DNA of 64,000 nt from Brevibacterium moorei (GTDB lineage: Bacteria; Actinomycetota; Actinomycetes; Actinomycetales; Brevibacteriaceae): positions 62,001-126,000 of the forward strand of contig NZ_JANIJX010000004.1 in the NCBI RefSeq assembly GCF_024580735.1, given 5' to 3'. Below the pieces are notes generated by a model, which was not told the DNA's origin, did no database searches, and worked only from the letters and a program-made list of their open reading frames with translations. The position numbers and the translations under genes are program-made. Below are positions 61,745-64,000 of the stretch, one piece after another; positions within the stretch are counted from its first letter, which is position 1, and every line of letters starts with the position of its first letter.

Positions 61745-62671
61745 ATGGGTGCTCAGCAGAGGGTCTTCAAAGCGAAGATCAGCTCCACATCGTCCTTGCG
61801 GAAGATCTTCAAGGCGATGGAGCTCATTGCTGCGTCCCGGATCCAGAAGGCGATCGCGCGGGTCAAGGGCTCAACGCCCTACGCACAGGCCCTGACCCGC
61901 GCGGTGTCGGCGGTTGCGACCCTGTCGAATGTCGACCACGTGTTGACGACGGAACGCGAAGATGTCCGTAGCGCGGCTGTCGTCGTCATGGGTCCCGACC
62001 GTGGTTTCGCCGGCGCCTACTCCTCGAATGTGATCAAGCAGGCCGAGGAACTCGTCGAGTTGCTGCAGGCCGAGGGGAAGCAGGTCAAGCTGTACACCGT
62101 CGGCCGGAAGCCGGAGACCTACTATACGTTCCGCGACCGTGCCATCGAGCGCTCGTGGACCGGGATCTCCGAAACCCCGACCTACGAGGACGCCCGCGAG
62201 ATCGGCCAGACGCTGCTCGGTTCTTTCGAAGCAGGCAGCGCCGGCGGCGGCGTCGATGAGCTCTACCTGGTCTTCACCCGCTTCAAGTCGAGCGTGGCCT
62301 ACGACCCGGAATACCTGCGGCTGCTGCCGCTGGAGGTCGTGGACGCCCCCGAGGCTCCGGGCAATCAGGCACCGGCGGCCGGCGGCGAGGTGTTCCCCCT
62401 CTACGAATTCGAGCCGAGTTCGGAGGCCGTGCTGGACGCACTGCTGCCGAAGTACATCGAATCGCGTATTCTGGCCGCACTGCTCAACGCCTCGGCGAGC
62501 GAGCAGGCTGCGCGTCAGCAGGCCATGAACACCGCCGTGGACAATGCGGATGAGCTGATCAAGACGTACACCCGACTGGCCAACAACGCGCGTCAGGCGG
62601 AAATCACGGCGGAGATCTCCGAGATCGTGGGCGGTGCCGATGCGCTGGCCTCGTCCGGGGTCGCCGACTGA
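61745..62671 (+). CDS. atpG: ATP synthase F1 subunit gamma
   Basis: 308 aa. N-terminal helix ([32 protein letters not shown]) and C-terminal helix ([35 protein letters not shown]) form the rotor coiled coil; central [16 protein letters not shown] after AAGGAA. Confidence 0.97.
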   Translation: MGAQQRVFKAKISSTSSLRKIFKAMELIAASRIQKAIARVKGSTPYAQALTRAVSAVATLSNVDHVLTTEREDVRSAAVVVMGPDRGFAGAYSSNVIKQAEELVELLQAEGKQVKLYTVGRKPETYYTFRDRAIERSWTGISETPTYEDAREIGQTLLGSFEAGSAGGGVDELYLVFTRFKSSVAYDPEYLRLLPLEVVDAPEAPGNQAPAAGGEVFPLYEFEPSSEAVLDALLPKYIESRILAALLNASASEQAARQQAMNTAVDNADELIKTYTRLANNARQAEITAEISEIVGGADALASSGVAD

Positions 62672-62683
62672 GTGAGCTTGTAA

Positions 62684-64000
<1,317 letters not shown>

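Overview
The window looks like core chromosome of a high-GC actinobacterium. Evidence: high-GC coding on both strands, many GTG starts, the AdnA/AdnB helicase-nuclease pair, UvrD2, a fused 2-oxoglutarate decarboxylase/dehydrogenase (Kgd), a SigR/RsrA redox switch, GuaB1, actinobacterial bL37, a long ATP-synthase delta subunit and TANNNT-type leaderless promoters. The SigR sequence resembles Micrococcales-type proteins more than mycobacterial SigH, but the genus cannot be fixed from the sequence alone. Gene order largely matches conserved actinobacterial blocks, and there is one insertion sequence.

Region 1 (1-7.6 kb): truncated MgtE-N/PRC-barrel protein, P1 peptidase, small membrane protein, aminopeptidase P, PHP-domain phosphoesterase, DEAD-box RNA helicase, ferritin-like protein, DUF3107 protein. 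Perfect hairpins separate the convergent pairs. Several genes start only 6-7 nt after a -10 box and lack a Shine-Dalgarno sequence.

Region 2 (7.8-27.0 kb): DNA repair and cell-envelope genes: adnA-adnB, a degenerate phosphotransferase on the opposite strand, nudC-uvrD2, an orphan cyclodehydratase-like (TOMM leader-binding type) protein with a long leader, a YgjP-type metallopeptidase, a NUDIX hydrolase coupled to a DUF2342 metalloprotease, a PDZ/Lon-type protease (YlbL) and a UPF0182 membrane protein.

Region 3 (27.0-29.3 kb): initiator tRNA with its own promoter and terminator, then a complete IS256-type (IS1249-like) element with perfect 26-bp ends, then yceI with a palindromic operator-like site.

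Region 4 (29.3-40.0 kb): minus-strand doxX-aroA-rsgA with hisN-aminotransferase downstream; divergent sigR-rsrA behind a SigR-type promoter; the 24-codon bL37 gene; kgd coupled to a degenerate SGNH protein.

Region 5 (40.0-45.3 kb): guaB1, two CNNM/CorC-type membrane proteins, an M15 peptidase and tRNA-Arg(CCG).

Region 6 (45.4-64.0 kb): argS-lysA-hom-thrB, rho-prfA-prmC-threonylcarbamoyl-AMP synthase-wecA, then atpI-like-atpBEFHAGD, with atpD cut by the window end. thrC is absent between hom and thrB, and rpmE is absent between rho and prfA.

I found no CRISPR array, prophage, rRNA or recognisable riboswitch. The unusual content lies in altered catalytic sites (NudC, SGNH, phosphotransferase), start-site and overlap architecture (aroA CTG, sigR, many 4-bp overlaps), and operator-like palindromes. 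No multi-gene novel system is evident.
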